DNA of 64,000 nucleotides from Immersiella caudata (GCA_030512335.1 JAULSU010000003.1:4092001-4156000), one strand, 5' to 3'. Counted from the first letter of the stretch, positions 1 through 10,288 are shown. Numbers and translations are program-made. Notes: generated by a model not told the origin, from the sequence alone.

Positions 1-1
1 A

Positions 2-442
2 CTCGAGGAGGCCGCAGCCCGCGAGGCTGCGAAGACGGCGAAAATGAAGTGCATCGTAATCCGCCGAAACCTGCACAGTCAAATGGGAAAGAGGATCCCT
101 GGCTCAGCCCTACCTTCCAAAGCCTCCATCAACACGCCTGGAAGACTCCCGCCGGATCTGGAACGCAGCGATTGGCACATGACTGTGTGTCTCGGAGCCA
201 GCTTCAAGAGACTTTTCCTACACGGTCATGTATTCTGCTATCCCGTCTTTGACCCACGGCCGCATCAGCTCAAGCTCAACCCAGCGGATCGAACGTACCT
301 CCGCTCCACTGAGGACAAAGACAAGCAACATTACGAATACTGGATGATGCCGGGCACCAAAGTTCGGAACTCCAAGGGCGTAGTGAGAGTGTTTTATACC
401 CCGCCACGCCCCACAGCTGCCTCCCTTCCCAAGAAGAAGTAG
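2..442 (+). CDS. 3' end of an uncharacterised fungal protein (5' truncated by window edge)
   Basis: An open frame runs from base 2 to a TAG at 440-442, with an in-frame Met at 44 that need not be the start. The visible 146 residues begin with an Ala/Glu-rich helix-like stretch and continue into a region with a plausible folded pattern (HMTVCLGASFKRLFLHGH) and a Trp/Tyr-rich segment (HYEYWMMPG) before a Lys-rich C-terminus. I do not recognise a domain. It faces the caspase-like gene tail to tail, with about 950 bp between them. The upstream part, and so the true start and any introns, lie outside the window. Composition looks coding, but without the N-terminus the gene call is moderate. Confidence 0.5.
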   Translation, partial: LEEAAAREAAKTAKMKCIVIRRNLHSQMGKRIPGSALPSKASINTPGRLPPDLERSDWHMTVCLGASFKRLFLHGHVFCYPVFDPRPHQLKLNPADRTYLRSTEDKDKQHYEYWMMPGTKVRNSKGVVRVFYTPPRPTAASLPKKK

Positions 443-1395
443 GTACAGGTAACGACCAGCCTTTCCTTCTTGTCAACTCTTGGCCAAGGCAGCAACACTC
501 CTCCCAAGAAGACTTGAGCAGCCCTCTTTCTCAACCTATTTCCCCGCTCCCATCCCTCCTCCCGTCAACAGCAAGTGCTGCGGTCTACCCAGCTGCCAAG
601 GGTACTAGAGATCACGGCGAGTGCTGCACGACCTACCATCTCAGCTGCTACGGAAAGTTGAACTCGACTCGACACTCGACTGGAGGTGGCGGAATTCGGG
701 ACGGCTAGGGGGTCATAATTCGCAAGGAGATGATGAGCGGATGGGCATGTTGGGGTACCTTATGCAGGACATGACGTGTTGGTAATAATGGAAAAACACA
801 TGAAAAACAAAATCTCGCTTTAATTTGCATATTGTGGCGTCTACTTCTCGTGGACGAATGCCTTTGATTGAACTTTGCGAGGCGCCGTTTGCATTCCAAA
901 GGGCCTTGCCCGTGGCATTCTTGGAGGCCCCCTATACTTGTGGATGTATGCTTTCCCATCCTCAAAGGGCGTTTTACGTGCGTCAAAATGTCTGATTTAC
1001 ATCAGAAAGGACCATGGCCATATTCCCGATGGCCTCAGACTCGTCGTTAGGGGCGTCGAATACATTCTTGAAGGGCTTTCACCAACTTCTGTCCCCGATG
1101 AATTTAAAGGTGCGACAGCTAACCTGTGATACACCACGACCTGCTCACCTGTTTGAGACGTTTTATCTGCTTGGGTTTACCGGATCAAACTGCCTTCTGA
1201 AATACTGGCCAGCGATGTAAGACAATCAATACAGCATCATCTAGGCAACCAGAACTCCCGCTACGTCCCCCGAAACCTAGGCCCTGAGACCCCTAATCAA
1301 ATAGTATAAGTGCCTCGGAAAAGATCACGCCTCTCGCTCTCCCTCTTTCTCCCTCTCAACCCCCTCTCTTCGTCTCTCTCCCTCTCTTTCTTCAC
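443..1395. other. Intergenic, with a pyrimidine-rich tract beside the caspase-like stop codon
   Basis: No convincing gene. It lies between two convergent genes, so it should hold both 3' UTRs. Bases 1321-1394 are almost pure C/T on the + strand (GA-rich in the sense of the neighbouring minus-strand gene) and abut its stop codon at 1396. Confidence 0.6.
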
Positions 1396-3167
1396 TCAAT
1401 CAACATCAACATAATACCCCCTCCCTCTTCCTCTCCTCTCCGCATCCAACAAATTCGGCAACGTAATATACTGCTCCGGGTCATGCGGCAGCAACTGCTT
1501 GAATATCGGCTGACTCCCCACCGAATCCTTCAGCAGCTTATCCTCCATAATCTGATGCAGCCTCTTCGTCGTCAAAAACGGCGCCGGCGACGTCGTCCTC
1601 GAACCGCCATCTCTCGGCGGCTGAGAAGGCACCCACTCGTCGAGGACATCGCACATGGCGGCCGTCATGTCGTCGGAGGTGGAGGATTCGAAGCCGCATG
1701 CGGCGAAGAGGTGCTTGGTGTAGCCCTCGGCGGACTTGGAGGGTTGCCAGTTGACGTGTCGGAGGTTAGCGCCACCGGCGGCGCAGCAGTCAAGGATGAG
1801 GAGGAGATCGCAGGGGGCGCCAAGGATGGTTTCGCGGATGTCGGACCATTTTACTTCGGCTACGGGGCGGTACCGTTCGCTGGGACAGAGGTTATTACGG
1901 GGAGAGAGGGGAAGAGAGAGGGGAGACGCACTACTTCTTAAGCAGCTTGTGGTAGTTTTTCTCGAGGCCGTGGGAGGGACAGGCGTCGCCGCTGAGCATG
2001 GCGGCGTAGAGCTCGGCAGCGGCGGCTTGGCACCAGTCCAGGTTGGCAGGGTGCTCGTGGCTGAGAAGATGTCAGTGAGTTGATTCGGTGAAGAGCCAGG
2101 GTGAGTGTCGGGTCAGACGTGCCTGCTAAACATGAGCTCGTTGTCATCGTCGAGGCTGCCGTGACCGTGGTAGTAGACAATCAGGAGAGTGTCATCGGCA
2201 GCTTGGCGGCAGAACTTCTTCAGCCTGTTGCGCATCTTCTCGACAGGCCGCTCCATGGGGATCGACCAGTCCTGGACCTTGTAGCCGAAGCTCCCAAAGG
2301 TCTCGTGCAGACGACGTGTCTCATCCTCAAGCGAGACGTAGTCAGCCGTGGGTGGGGCCGTGTACGGTGCCGTCCGGAGATCGTGGAACTTCCAGGTGAG
2401 AATCAAGACGTGTACCTCTCTGTATTGCGGATACTTGGGCCGTTGTTTGCTGGTGTGCCGTTAGAGCCGGGACGGGTGTGGGACGCGAGGATCGGGTACT
2501 TACATCAGCGGTTCAAAACGGTCTTCCATTCGTCGTGGACTTTGGCTCACACCCTTCCGGACCAGTCCGACGCTGCTCTTTGCGTCAAAGCTTGCGCTGC
2601 GAGCCGAGAGAGCCCGCATGTCGGGACCTAGACTCATCCTTTGAAAAGCACTCGGCAGTCGGGTGTCATCGTAGAACGGCGCCGTCGGATACCTTGGCGC
2701 CAGATTGAGATTCGGCCTGTCCACGACGTAGCCTCTCGCATAGTCATCCCGTCTGGCAACCCGATCCTGGTCTCTCCTGAACTCGCGGTCTGGTGATCGT
2801 GCGCGTGGCCATGGCGTGAGGGCAGACTGAGACGACACAAGACTGAGTTGCTGTGGGTTGTGATACTTGGCAGGCAACCGATGATTCGGACGTCGGTCGC
2901 CCGCAGACTCGTAGGAGCTGATGCTCCCCTGTGATGAGGGGCGCGACATAGATAGCGACCTTGCGCGCATGTGTCGACGATGATCAGAGACGGAACTTTC
3001 GGCAGGCAGTGCAGGTCTAATGCGCTGCCTCAAAATCTCCTTCTCCCTTTCTACAGAGTACTGGTCGTGGTAGAAAACTCGTTCACTTAGTCGGCGCCGT
3101 GAGTTGACGGCGGCAACCTCATAATCGAAGTTGCCCGACTGCGACCGTCGCGGGGGTGCGAATGCGT

Positions 3168-3201
<34 letters not shown>

Positions 3202-3267
3202 GTCCCACGCCCCCTCGGGGCCATACTCGTAGTCGACGTCGCGGCGCCGCGTGTCGAACCGCTGCAT
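1396..3267 (-). CDS. Orphan caspase-like protease (peptidase C14 fold), 557 aa, 4 exons
   Basis: Inferred CDS is complement(join(1396..1879,1932..2060,2123..2419,2504..3267)), 1674 nt. Residues 1-254 are Arg/Ser-rich and disordered, with a poly-Ala run from a (CAG)10 tract at 3171-3200. The caspase p20-like domain follows: a first beta strand (VHVLILTW, about 257-264), the catalytic-histidine motif YYHGHG (about 337-342) and the catalytic-cysteine motif LDCCAAGG (about 426-433, likely C429). These replace the HGSG and DSCHSG motifs of type I metacaspases, so this is an orphan caspase-like protein of a kind common in moulds, not a canonical metacaspase. Such enzymes are linked to stress and programmed cell death; the role here is inferred. 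Intron 2 fits only with a GC donor (AG|GCACGT). The start is the Met at 3267; a Met further upstream in the same frame is less likely. Confidence 0.85.
3171..3200 (+). repeat. (CTG)10 trinucleotide repeat
   Basis: Ten perfect CTG units on the + strand, read as GCA codons (poly-alanine) in the N-terminal disordered part of the caspase-like gene. Length variation between strains would keep the frame. Confidence 0.9.
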
Positions 3268-4338
3268 GGTGTCTTGCGGTGAGAGTGAGGTCAAACGGCA
3301 CGTCACGTCGTCGGTAGCGAGTGCAGTAAGTGTGCACGCGGCGGGGTGAGAAAAGGGAGGGGTGGTAATTCCGCAATCTGCGCTCGCAGCGTCACGGGAA
3401 CACAAGCCGCCGTCGGGTAATGCGCCGCACCCGTAGGTACCCTCGCGCAGCTTGTAGGAATGCGACGAAATGGGCAAAACGGCCGAGACTGCACGCTGCT
3501 CTGTCGTTGAAAGTGAGTTTACGCTTGTTTTGCCCGTGGATGACTGATGTGTTGAGCCGCCCAGGCAGAAAGCGTAGAATGTACGACGGCGCAGGGAAAA
3601 GGCCTCCCAGTTCCTTGGGTTTCGGGGGCCGGAAGCTCAGTGCCCCCGCCATTCCATCACCCGACACGCGCTTCTAAATGGAGGAATGGAGGGTGGGCAC
3701 AACCTTGGTCACAGCTCACCACCTCATGGGGCTGACTGCCAAGCCTCCACTCCCGTGCTGCATGCTGTCGCAGCCTGTAATCCATTTCTGCCCAATGGTC
3801 AGAGCCTGACTCCCACCCAGGCCAGCGCATCGGCGCGCATGGAAGCCTGCAAACACACAGGAGTGAGGCAAATTCCAAGTGCGTGGCAGGCCAGGCCCCA
3901 AGGCCGTCACACCCCATGTCCATCGGGCACGCCCAGGGATTGGAGGGATAAATCAAGATCTATTTTACAGGGGCCGCGCCCCGAATATTCTACCCATACA
4001 CCTCAGGCACCTAATATCATGCGAATATGGCAATCCGCAGCTACATGTGAGGCTCCCACCCTGCATGTGGGGTATGCATAGAACCCAAGCCCTCCACGCG
4101 CGTTTGTCCCGTCAAAACTGATTCTCCAGATGTCGTTGATATTGAGATCGCGTCTAAAATTGAGGTATCTTTGATGCTCATTACACGTTAAAATAAGGTA
4201 GTCGCTGATGTCGAAGTCCCCAAAATATGTTTATCTATCCAACAGATATACTAGATACAACGACACCTGAGGCCCCCAGCCACCATAAAATTTATATCAA
4301 ACACTGACGCCCTCCAACTCCATGGTATGCATCATGAC
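3268..4338. other. Intergenic: upstream region of the caspase-like gene
   Basis: About 1.07 kb between two genes that both read on the minus strand. Short overlapping open frames on both strands lack domain-like sequence. The part at about 4130-4320 is distinctly A/T-rich and probably contains the 3' UTR of the next gene. No other feature seen. Confidence 0.5.
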
Positions 4339-6297
4339 TCATAGTTTACCACCAATGACTTCGAGATAGTCGTTGACATCAAATTCTCCATAATCGGTCT
4401 CTTGGGTCGCCGTGATATCACGGCGACACGTGCCGAAGGTCCCACCAGCATTGGCCAACGCAGACAAAGGGCTTAGTGCCGCATGTCTCTCGTCCCTGAC
4501 AATACTTGACATCCCTGTCTGCTGCACTCCACCATCTGCCGGCTTTCTCAAAAGAGGAGGGCCCATCACCATTTGATTGGCTTTCCCCACACCCGTCATT
4601 GGTTTGGTGAACGCTCTGGGTCGGCTCAATGGCTCGTCCTTCTTCTTCGTCGGTGTTTCGATATCGCGGAGGTCTTGGGAGGAGAAACACAAATCCTGCG
4701 TCGAAACAAGAGCGAGGGCTTCACTCTCTAATGCCTGTTTCTGCCCGGAAAGAAATACAGGCGCAGCTTGCTGGGGGAGGAACTTTGAATGATGGGCCGC
4801 TGAAGTGCGTACAGGGAGGGCAGCTTGTTTTGTTATGAATTTTGGCGCCAAGGGCTTTTTAGGTATCGGCTCTTGGAGCTCTCGTGCTTCCTGGGACGGA
4901 GATGGCAAGATTTCGTCGATGTGCGCCGCCAAGAACAGTTGGGTGCTTGTCGGGGGTTTGTCACTGGTCACCCCACGGAACACTGTACGCGGTGAGCGTC
5001 GAAGATGTTTCGGGAGGAATTTTGACCTCTGGGGTCCGGTGTTTGCAGTCCCTCCTGGTGTCCTCAAAGGGGGGCGTGATAGCAGGGACTGCGGCACTTG
5101 TGGACGCGGTGGCCTGGAGGTAGACATCGGGGTGGTCTTGATCGAGGAGAGAAATTGCGCTGGGGAGGGCGCATCCGCTTTTTGCTTCTCGGCGTCTCTG
5201 ATGGCTGTCGGTGCTGGAATAACTGGCGACCGCGTGACTTGCTGGCTGTCAGCTTCGGCGCTAAGAACTAGCACCGCTGGCACTGAGAGGGCTCTTGCAA
5301 CTGGTGACACCACAGTCGAGGGCCTTGTCATTGGAGCGGGTTTTGGCGGCTCGCTTGTGGTTCGTGCCACAATTGGCGCCTCTGTCCTAGCTCGCGGGTT
5401 TGTCGATGGTTGGCGTGCTGCTTGTGGCGTCGCTTTCCTTGAGGCCGTGTTTGCGGCTGGTTTGTCCTCAACCTCCTGGCCTGTTGGTACGTCCGTTCGT
5501 GTCGGTTTCGGTTGTGGGGAAACTTGGGGCGGCACGTTTGTCGTTGGTGGGGATGTCGAATAGCTGTCTGCCGGTGACGGATGGGGTGTTGGTGCTCTCT
5601 CTGGCAACGACACAGGGAAGTCTATGGAGACCCTTTCCTCTAGCGGTCGCTGGTGCTTCTCTGACCGTGGCTTCGGCAAGCTCATGCTCTGCTGGGCCGC
5701 CTCCGGTCCAAAATGCTCCGAGCGTGCTTTTGGTGCCTCCGCGGGCGCCACATTGCTCGTCCCGGGACTCTTTCTGGACTGCTTGTGGGAGGGATTTCCT
5801 TCTGGATCCGGGGGCTCCAGCCGCTCGACACATTGCCGCTTCCCTTGTTGCTTGCTCTCCTCTTGAACAACCCCCTTCTCTTCGTCGACGGCGCTGAGTG
5901 TGTCCGATGGCCGCTTCTTGATCGGCGCACCACCTTTCCGCAAAAAGCGGGAGATTGTGTCCTGACTTGGACGCACATCGACGAGTGGCAGGCCCTTTTT
6001 CTTCTTCTGCTCGGTAACCTCTTGCTCCTTGGCCTTCTTCTTTTCGCGAGCGGCGCGGGCCTTCGCAGCCTGTTTGTCTTTCCCGAGTTCCTGTCTGATG
6101 CGCTGCTGCTCCTGCAGCTCAAGACGTCGTTGTTCGGCTTTATCAATACGAGGTCCTCGGGTTCGGTCGCGATAGGCCTTCTGGGCTTGCTTAGAGGTCA
6201 TAGCCGGCTTGGTGGAAGGGCCTGCCGGTCGCGACATCAAACCCTGCATCCCCATAGCGTTGGGTACCACCGTGAACTTTGATTGGAGAGGCGCCAT
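4339..6297 (-). CDS. Disordered basic protein with a PIP-box-like motif, 652 aa
   Basis: One uninterrupted ORF with an ATG at 6297 preceding a highly charged coiled-coil-like stretch (about residues 45-105, rich in K, R, E and Q). Directly after it comes QDTISRFL (about 112-119), which resembles a PCNA-interacting PIP box (Q-x-x-I-x-x-aromatic-aromatic) with the last aromatic replaced by Leu. The rest is Pro/Ser/Thr-rich and low in complexity, ending in a short acidic tail (YGEFDVNDYLEVIGG). I know no named family. A nuclear, chromatin or replication role is only suggested by the basic composition and the motif. It has the same orientation as the HET gene, 459 bp from that gene's stop. Confidence 0.75.
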   Translation of the reverse strand: MAPLQSKFTVVPNAMGMQGLMSRPAGPSTKPAMTSKQAQKAYRDRTRGPRIDKAEQRRLELQEQQRIRQELGKDKQAAKARAAREKKKAKEQEVTEQKKKKGLPLVDVRPSQDTISRFLRKGGAPIKKRPSDTLSAVDEEKGVVQEESKQQGKRQCVERLEPPDPEGNPSHKQSRKSPGTSNVAPAEAPKARSEHFGPEAAQQSMSLPKPRSEKHQRPLEERVSIDFPVSLPERAPTPHPSPADSYSTSPPTTNVPPQVSPQPKPTRTDVPTGQEVEDKPAANTASRKATPQAARQPSTNPRARTEAPIVARTTSEPPKPAPMTRPSTVVSPVARALSVPAVLVLSAEADSQQVTRSPVIPAPTAIRDAEKQKADAPSPAQFLSSIKTTPMSTSRPPRPQVPQSLLSRPPLRTPGGTANTGPQRSKFLPKHLRRSPRTVFRGVTSDKPPTSTQLFLAAHIDEILPSPSQEARELQEPIPKKPLAPKFITKQAALPVRTSAAHHSKFLPQQAAPVFLSGQKQALESEALALVSTQDLCFSSQDLRDIETPTKKKDEPLSRPRAFTKPMTGVGKANQMVMGPPLLRKPADGGVQQTGMSSIVRDERHAALSPLSALANAGGTFGTCRRDITATQETDYGEFDVNDYLEVIGGKL

Positions 6298-6756
6298 GGT
6301 GACATTTTGTTACTGGGAACCGCCCGCTTGCGATTGTTGTTGCCAGAGGTCACGCGAGAAGAGGTTGTTGGTGGTGATTGCAGAAGGAAGGAGGGTTCGC
6401 GTTCCCCGCGATTCTTGGCGTCGGCGCGAACTTGGTGGGAGGTCACATGGTGGGGCCTAAAAGTGGGTCCTTCCAGCATTCACTGGCGCTCAGAAAACAA
6501 ATTGGTGAGGGTCGAACTTCACCATTCTTGCGATGAAAGCTCGAACTTCACTTCAAATGACAATATCAAGTTTGTTGACGAATAAAAATATTAATATTAA
6601 ATGGCGTCGCGGGTCAACCCTGCTGAGCTTGTGGTTTTCCAAAGGTTGGCGCGATGTGGAATTTGGGAACACCAAGCCGACTCTCCCCTCATTTTCACTG
6701 GGCATGACAGCGTCTGGAAATTGGGGAACCAGCCACCGACGTGTTGTGGCTGTTCG
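6298..6756. other. Intergenic, 459 bp
   Basis: Upstream region of the PIP-box-like gene and 3' flank of the HET gene. There is an A/T-rich patch at about 6575-6602. No RNA gene or further ORF is supported. Confidence 0.5.
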
Positions 6757-8526
6757 TCAAAACACGGGCAACACATCTACATCGACAAAATACACAGGCT
6801 GCCCTTTTACAGCTTTCTGAACGACCTTGGCTTCGAGCCAATCGACCAGTTTGCCGCGCGAGTCTCGTTTTTGCAGCACGCTGCCCTTGGCAGGCTTCCC
6901 TGAGCTGCCCCCCACCACGAAGCTCGCTGACAGCTCTCCGTCCCGCAACTGGCAGTCCAGCACCAACGGCCTTTCGCTGCTGTCCCCAAACGGAGCAAAT
7001 TGCACGCGACAAGAGAGCTCTCTCGTTCCCTGGGTCAGGAACATGCTGCGCTGCGTGTCCCAATGCCCAACGGGATGGATCCCGGCCTCATGATCCAGGC
7101 GGAAGCGCGCCTTCTTCAGCGCTTCTTTCGCCCACGACAGGTCGATGCCGTTTCTGTGGCTCGAACTCAACACGACCGAGAGCACGGGCGACACCATCTT
7201 GCTGATGTAAAATACGCGCCCTTTCGCTCCCGTCGTCTCTTTTCTGGTGTCCTGCACGTCTGCCAGGGCGTCGGGAAACACCCTGGTGAACACATCGCAG
7301 CCATGCTTGCGGAGGAATATCCCCAAGTCCTTATCTGATCCCTGTCGATAGCATCGGAGACTGAGCACGAATGTTTCGTCTTTTCCAAGTCGCAAGGCGC
7401 CGCCGGATGCTGGAGTGACGCGCAGGCCTTTGCTCGTCACCGCGAATTCGTCGTTGTACATGGCGTCATCCCAAAGCTCAATACTTGCGCAGTCGGCAAA
7501 GTCCTGAGGCGACAGTGCCAGAACTCCCCAGTGCTTCTGGGATGATGCCCCCGCTCGCCAGGCAAAGAGACTCAGGTCGTTTGACTCCTTGATGATCTCC
7601 TCCTGGAGACGGATGAAGGCCTTGCTTCCTTCGCCGTAGAGCATGGGGATCTGCACACCAAAAATGCCGAGGAGACAGTACGCCATGTCTTCAGCACGCG
7701 TCGTCTGTCTGTTCGCCGCCCAGGACATGCGTTGAGCGACGGGTATCGTGGAGAGCAGGGCAGCATTGTTGAGGACTCGCTTGTTGATGCGGGTTATCTC
7801 GGCGAGCTCGGAGCTCAGCTTGTCCTTCTCGCCCTCAAACACCCAATCTTGGTTGTAAAAGCCCAGCCGACGGGGGGCAATGAGCTCTTGCAAAGTCCAT
7901 CCGCGTGTGAACCACCGGCAGGCCGCGTATTTGTCGACGCGCTGCCTCCAAGTGAGACCGTTGTCGGTGTTGCTGGAGGCATCAGAAGCTCCGGCTCTGC
8001 TCTCCGCGTCTCCCTCCTTGCGAGTCTTTCCATTCTCTTTGTTCCAATTCTCTGACCACTGGTCGCCTTCCCATTTCTTTCTTTCACCTACCTCCTCTTT
8101 CTCAACCCCCCTTTTGTCTGCCCCTTGGCCCTCATTCGGGCTGCTCTTCTCTCCGCCTTTCACCTTCCACCCCCCCTCCTTCCGCCTATCATTCCTCAAG
8201 TCGGACAAGTACGCAAAGCACACCGCCGACTCCTGGTACCATCGAAACATGGAGTTGATGGCCTCGGTGAGCTCAGCGCTGCTGCTCTTGTCGATGCAGC
8301 AGGTATCGACCCATGCCCACTCTATCCCTGAGCGCTCCGCGAGCTGACAAGTGCGCTCGATCTTTTTGAAGCCCTTGAACTTGGCCACCTCTTCCCGGGG
8401 TAGCTGCGTCAGCTGTTGGAACGTCACCTCCTCTTCTTCCCATGTGTGCGACAGGATGGCATATCGGGGTATGTCGCTGCCCCAGTACTCTTTGAGTTCA
8501 AGAGTCTTCGTGTTTATAAGGCGCAT
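6757..8526 (-). CDS. HET-domain protein (heterokaryon-incompatibility type), 589 aa
   Basis: The N-terminus MRLINTKTLEL, followed by YAILSHTW, VDTCCIDK, CRWFTRGWTLQELIAP and later AYCLLGIF with PMLYGEG, is the classic signature of HET-domain proteins of the HET-D/E type. These mediate nonself recognition and cell death when incompatible hyphae fuse. The HET core spans about residues 1-225, and the conserved follow-on region runs to about 320. The C-terminus is not a WD or NACHT module, so this is a stand-alone HET protein. An unusual highly charged, low-complexity stretch (about residues 112-190, rich in K, E, G and W) interrupts the HET core between the SDL and CRWFTRGW blocks. The Met at 8526 is chosen because the codon at 8538 is TTG. 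No intron is needed. Confidence 0.9.
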   Translation of the reverse strand: MRLINTKTLELKEYWGSDIPRYAILSHTWEEEEVTFQQLTQLPREEVAKFKGFKKIERTCQLAERSGIEWAWVDTCCIDKSSSAELTEAINSMFRWYQESAVCFAYLSDLRNDRRKEGGWKVKGGEKSSPNEGQGADKRGVEKEEVGERKKWEGDQWSENWNKENGKTRKEGDAESRAGASDASSNTDNGLTWRQRVDKYAACRWFTRGWTLQELIAPRRLGFYNQDWVFEGEKDKLSSELAEITRINKRVLNNAALLSTIPVAQRMSWAANRQTTRAEDMAYCLLGIFGVQIPMLYGEGSKAFIRLQEEIIKESNDLSLFAWRAGASSQKHWGVLALSPQDFADCASIELWDDAMYNDEFAVTSKGLRVTPASGGALRLGKDETFVLSLRCYRQGSDKDLGIFLRKHGCDVFTRVFPDALADVQDTRKETTGAKGRVFYISKMVSPVLSVVLSSSHRNGIDLSWAKEALKKARFRLDHEAGIHPVGHWDTQRSMFLTQGTRELSCRVQFAPFGDSSERPLVLDCQLRDGELSASFVVGGSSGKPAKGSVLQKRDSRGKLVDWLEAKVVQKAVKGQPVYFVDVDVLPVF

Positions 8527-8992
8527 CGCGGGCGACAACGGGGCTGTCAGGGCGTCAAGTGATGGATTTGGGGGTTTTCGAGGTTGTAGCAGACATTGTC
8601 GTTCTTATGAGCCGATCGTGGAACGGCGTCAACTCAGCCGCAACGTTGAGCTGCGCCATCGAACGAGGCAGTGCTACACCTTGATATATACGCAGAAGCC
8701 ATGCATGTTAGCCCGAGTGCGACATTGCAGTCAATGAACGAACAGTCAATCCTTGAAGTCAAGTTGGGTGATCTTCTTGACGCCAGATATCCGTTTGTAG
8801 GGTGGAAGTGCTCACAGCTTCGCTCTGTCAACCCCGCATGGGGTTGCATCAAGACGGTGCGGGGTGTTTGATCACCATGAACCATTGACAACACCTCACA
8901 GCGTCAACGGCGGTGCGCTGTCAGCTTCTGAATCTCCCTAAATCTTGCTCAAGCCAACTCTGTGGTAAGCAATACCTGTCACCAACTTCAAA
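8527..8992. promoter_or_regulatory. Divergent intergenic region between the HET gene and aldo/keto reductase 1
   Basis: 466 bp separate the two start codons, so the stretch must hold both promoters. A TATA-like A/T run (TGATATATAC) lies at about 8680-8690. No open frame here looks coding. Confidence 0.45.
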
Positions 8993-10288
8993 ATGGCCTG
9001 GCCAGAACCACGCGACACGGGGATGCAATACCGCCGTCTCGGCAGCTCTGGTCTCCACGTCTCAGTCCTGGGCCTTGGAGGATGGATCACGTTGGTTCCC
9101 CATGACATACTGCTCCTCGCCCACGCTCAAATACTGACTCTACCAGCTTCGGAGGTCAAACTGACAATGGTTCGACTCAACTCCCCCCCCCCCCCCAATA
9201 CTCCCCTCACAACCACTCGTCCACCGCCATTGACACTCGCACCGAGCAGAAACCACCTTTGCCTGCATGAAAGCAGCCTACGACAGCGGCATCAACTTCT
9301 TCGACACCGCCGAAAGGTTCTCCCCCCTTCCTATCCCATCTTCAACCAACTAACCCCCCCAGCTACGCCTCCGGCGCCTCCGAAACCGCCATGGGCGCCG
9401 CAATCGCTCACTTCTCTTGGCCCCGCTCTGACCTCGTCATCTCAACCAAACTCAACTGGGGCCTCCACAACGGCACCATCCTCATCAATAGCCACGGCCT
9501 CTCCCGCAAGCACATCCTCGAAGGGCTGCGCGCCTCCCTAGATCGCCTCCAGCTCGACTACGTCGACATCGTCTATGCGCATCGTCCAGACCGTCTCACA
9601 CCCATGGAAGAAACCGTTCGCGCGTTTCACCACGTCATCGAGGTGAAGGGGTGGGCGCTGTACTGGGGAACCAGCGAGTGGAGCGCGGATGAGATTGCCG
9701 AGGCGTGCGGGATTGCGAAGAGCTTGGGGTTGATCGCGCCGGTAGTGGAACAGCCGCAGTATAATATGCTTACGAGGAAAAAGGTGGAGGGGGAGTTTCA
9801 GAGGGTGGTGGGGAGGTTTGGGATCGGGTTGACGGTGTTTTCGCCGTTGAAGTTGGGGCTGTTGAGTGGTAAGTATGGAGGGGGTGGCGGGCCGCCGGAG
9901 GGGAGTCGGTTTGCGAAGGGGAGCGATAAGTTTGTGGATTGGTGGGTGGAGAGTGGGAATTATGGGGGGCAGGAGTGGATGGCTAGCGTTGAGAAAGCGG
10001 AGAGGTTGAAGGTAAGTGAGCTTGTTGTTCAGGGGTTGGTGTTGAAGGGTGCTGACTGCGGGATAGCCTATCGCGGAGGAGCTAGGAGTGAAGCTGTCAC
10101 AGCTCGCTTTGGCGTGGTGTCTGAAGAACGAGAAAGTGTCGTCGGTGATTATGGGAGCGTCGAGCCCGGAGCAAGTGGTTGAGAATTGTGGCGCGGTTAG
10201 GGTGTTGGAGAAGCTGACCCAGGAGGTCTTGAAGCGGATTGATGACATTGTCGGCACTGTGAAACTGGATCCTGCGAGGCAGGACTGA
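8993..10288 (+). CDS. Aldo/keto reductase, potassium-channel beta-subunit type (AKR6-like), 352 aa, 5 exons
   Basis: Inferred CDS is join(8993..9090,9147..9169,9250..9316,9363..10011,10067..10288), 1059 nt. The spliced protein reads MQYRRLGSSGLHVSVLGLGGW, then FFDTAESYASG (catalytic Asp and Tyr), STKLNW (Lys) and YAHRPD (His). The NADPH-binding end is VIMGASSPEQVVEN. Length and motifs fit the fungal voltage-gated K+ channel beta-subunit/oxidoreductase group; the physiological substrate is unknown. Exon 2 is only 23 nt, yet it restores the conserved TFGGQTDNE segment, which supports the splicing. Intron 2 contains a run of 14 C. Exon 4 ends at a consensus GTAAGT donor. The gene is divergent from HET. 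Confidence 0.92.
9183..9196 (+). repeat. Poly-C tract (C14) inside an intron of aldo/keto reductase 1
   Basis: Fourteen consecutive C within intron 2 (9170-9249). It is prone to length error in sequencing, but being intronic it does not affect the frame. Confidence 0.9.

Noticed and set aside
4805..5563. 252-codon + strand frame
   Set aside because: Shadow on the opposite strand of the 652-aa PIP-box-like gene; Gly/Val/Cys-rich as expected for antisense of Pro/Thr/Ala coding sequence.
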